Positions 63,359 to 64,000 of a stretch of 64,000 nt of DNA are shown here, one piece after another. The DNA comes from Asterochloris sp. CNOR1. Its lineage: Eukaryota; Chlorophyta; Trebouxiophyceae; Trebouxiales; Trebouxiaceae. The position numbers and the translations under genes are program-made. The number at the start of each line of letters is the position of its first letter. Within the stretch, counting starts at the first letter, position 1. The stretch is taken from the NCBI GenBank assembly GCA_963969365.1, contig OZ017747.1:4278001-4342000 (forward strand), written 5' to 3'. Under the pieces are notes generated by a model. The model had not been told where the DNA came from and ran no database searches. It was given only the letters and a program-made list of their open reading frames with translations.

Positions 63359-64000
63359 GCCCCAGTACTGGCCAGTGCAGTGCTCTGCACTATGCTTGCT
63401 GGCTTGCGCGGCGCAACTCACAGTCAGGCCTGGCTTGTGCGGCCTAGAGCGATGCCAACTGTGCGGCTTTGAATCTCTAGGGCTTGGTGTCAAGGCGCGG
63501 CCATGCATAGCTTATGCAGCCGCCAGCACGCCTAGTCTGGCTGCTTCAATGGTGGGGCACCTGGCCCCATTTGGGCCCAGGCATGCGCACAAGCGTGACC
63601 CCAAAAATGGCCGTGGGCGAGGCTGATCCCAGCCTCGCTTGCGCCAATCATGTATCAGAGTGGAGCTGCCGGAGCAAACTGTGTTGCGCAGCTCTGCACC
63701 TAGGCCATTCGTGGCGCAAGAGCGCAACACTGCTTGCCTTATTGTGTAGCTCGGCGCCTGGCTCGCGCAGCATCACAGAGATGGGTGTGTGGTGTTGCGC
63801 CATGTGCTGCACTGGTGCTGAGGTACCTGGCCTCAACAGGTGCCCACTGCAGTCAAACTTCGCGTGTGCAGGGCCTGATCTTCATGATGCCACTGCCCAC
63901 TAGTGAGAAGCAAATGCCCAACTTCTTTTGAATGAGAATGTTATGTACTCCCTGTGAGTCGCAGTCCTATTTGAGCTCGACTGCAACTGTCCGGCAGTTG
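63359..64000. other. 3' flank of the Slo gene
   Basis: It probably begins with the 3' UTR of the channel gene. Small ORFs exist on both strands, but none has support. No further gene start, RNA gene or repeat is recognised before the window ends. Confidence 0.45.

Overview
The window is nuclear DNA of an intron-rich eukaryote, most probably a green alga (Chlorophyta, perhaps a trebouxiophyte; the class is inferred). The reasons are spliced genes with GT(GAG)...(CT)GCAG introns, a plastid-type membrane protein of a family I know from plants, a plant/algal-style NDUFA8, and a TTTAGGG-like telomeric tract. No rRNA, tRNA, CRISPR array or complete transposon was recognised. Exon models were built by hand by matching protein families, splice consensus and reading phase. 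Six models close without a frame break: PARN as far as the window edge, NDUFA8, squalene epoxidase, the transportin-3-like importin, ISY1 and the Slo-type K+ channel.

Layout: 1-6,933 (-) PARN deadenylase, cut by the left edge. 8,251-8,885 (+) complex I subunit NDUFA8. 9,170-11,969 (-) a multi-exon gene I cannot name. 13,682-21,932 (-) one or two unnamed genes with Arg/Ser-rich, Pro-rich and tandem-repeat segments. 22,090-26,775 (+) squalene epoxidase, 538 aa. 27,550-37,529 (-) transportin-3/MOS14-like importin, 1,004 aa, 19 exons. 39,356-41,492 (-) secreted pectate-lyase-3-like beta-helix protein. 43,033-44,403 (+) plastid membrane protein. 44,488-47,179 (-) splicing factor ISY1, 272 aa. 47,398-63,358 (+) Slo/BK-type K+ channel, 1,330 aa, 26 exons.

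The genes do not form one pathway. Three concern RNA (PARN mRNA 3'-end decay, ISY1 in the spliceosome, and a transportin that in other organisms imports SR splicing factors). The others serve respiration, sterol synthesis, ion transport and the cell surface. Two close divergent pairs (unnamed gene/squalene epoxidase, ISY1/Slo) leave about 160 and 218 bp for shared promoters.

The most striking pattern is that many introns contain degenerate tandem copies of a neighbouring exon's edge together with its splice site. It recurs in at least seven genes. Other oddities are a perfect 35-bp-arm inverted repeat between two convergent genes, an interstitial telomere-like tract between two copies of an exon edge, a high share of GC-AG introns, and a Slo-type channel with a transit-peptide-like N-terminus and no recognisable calcium bowl.
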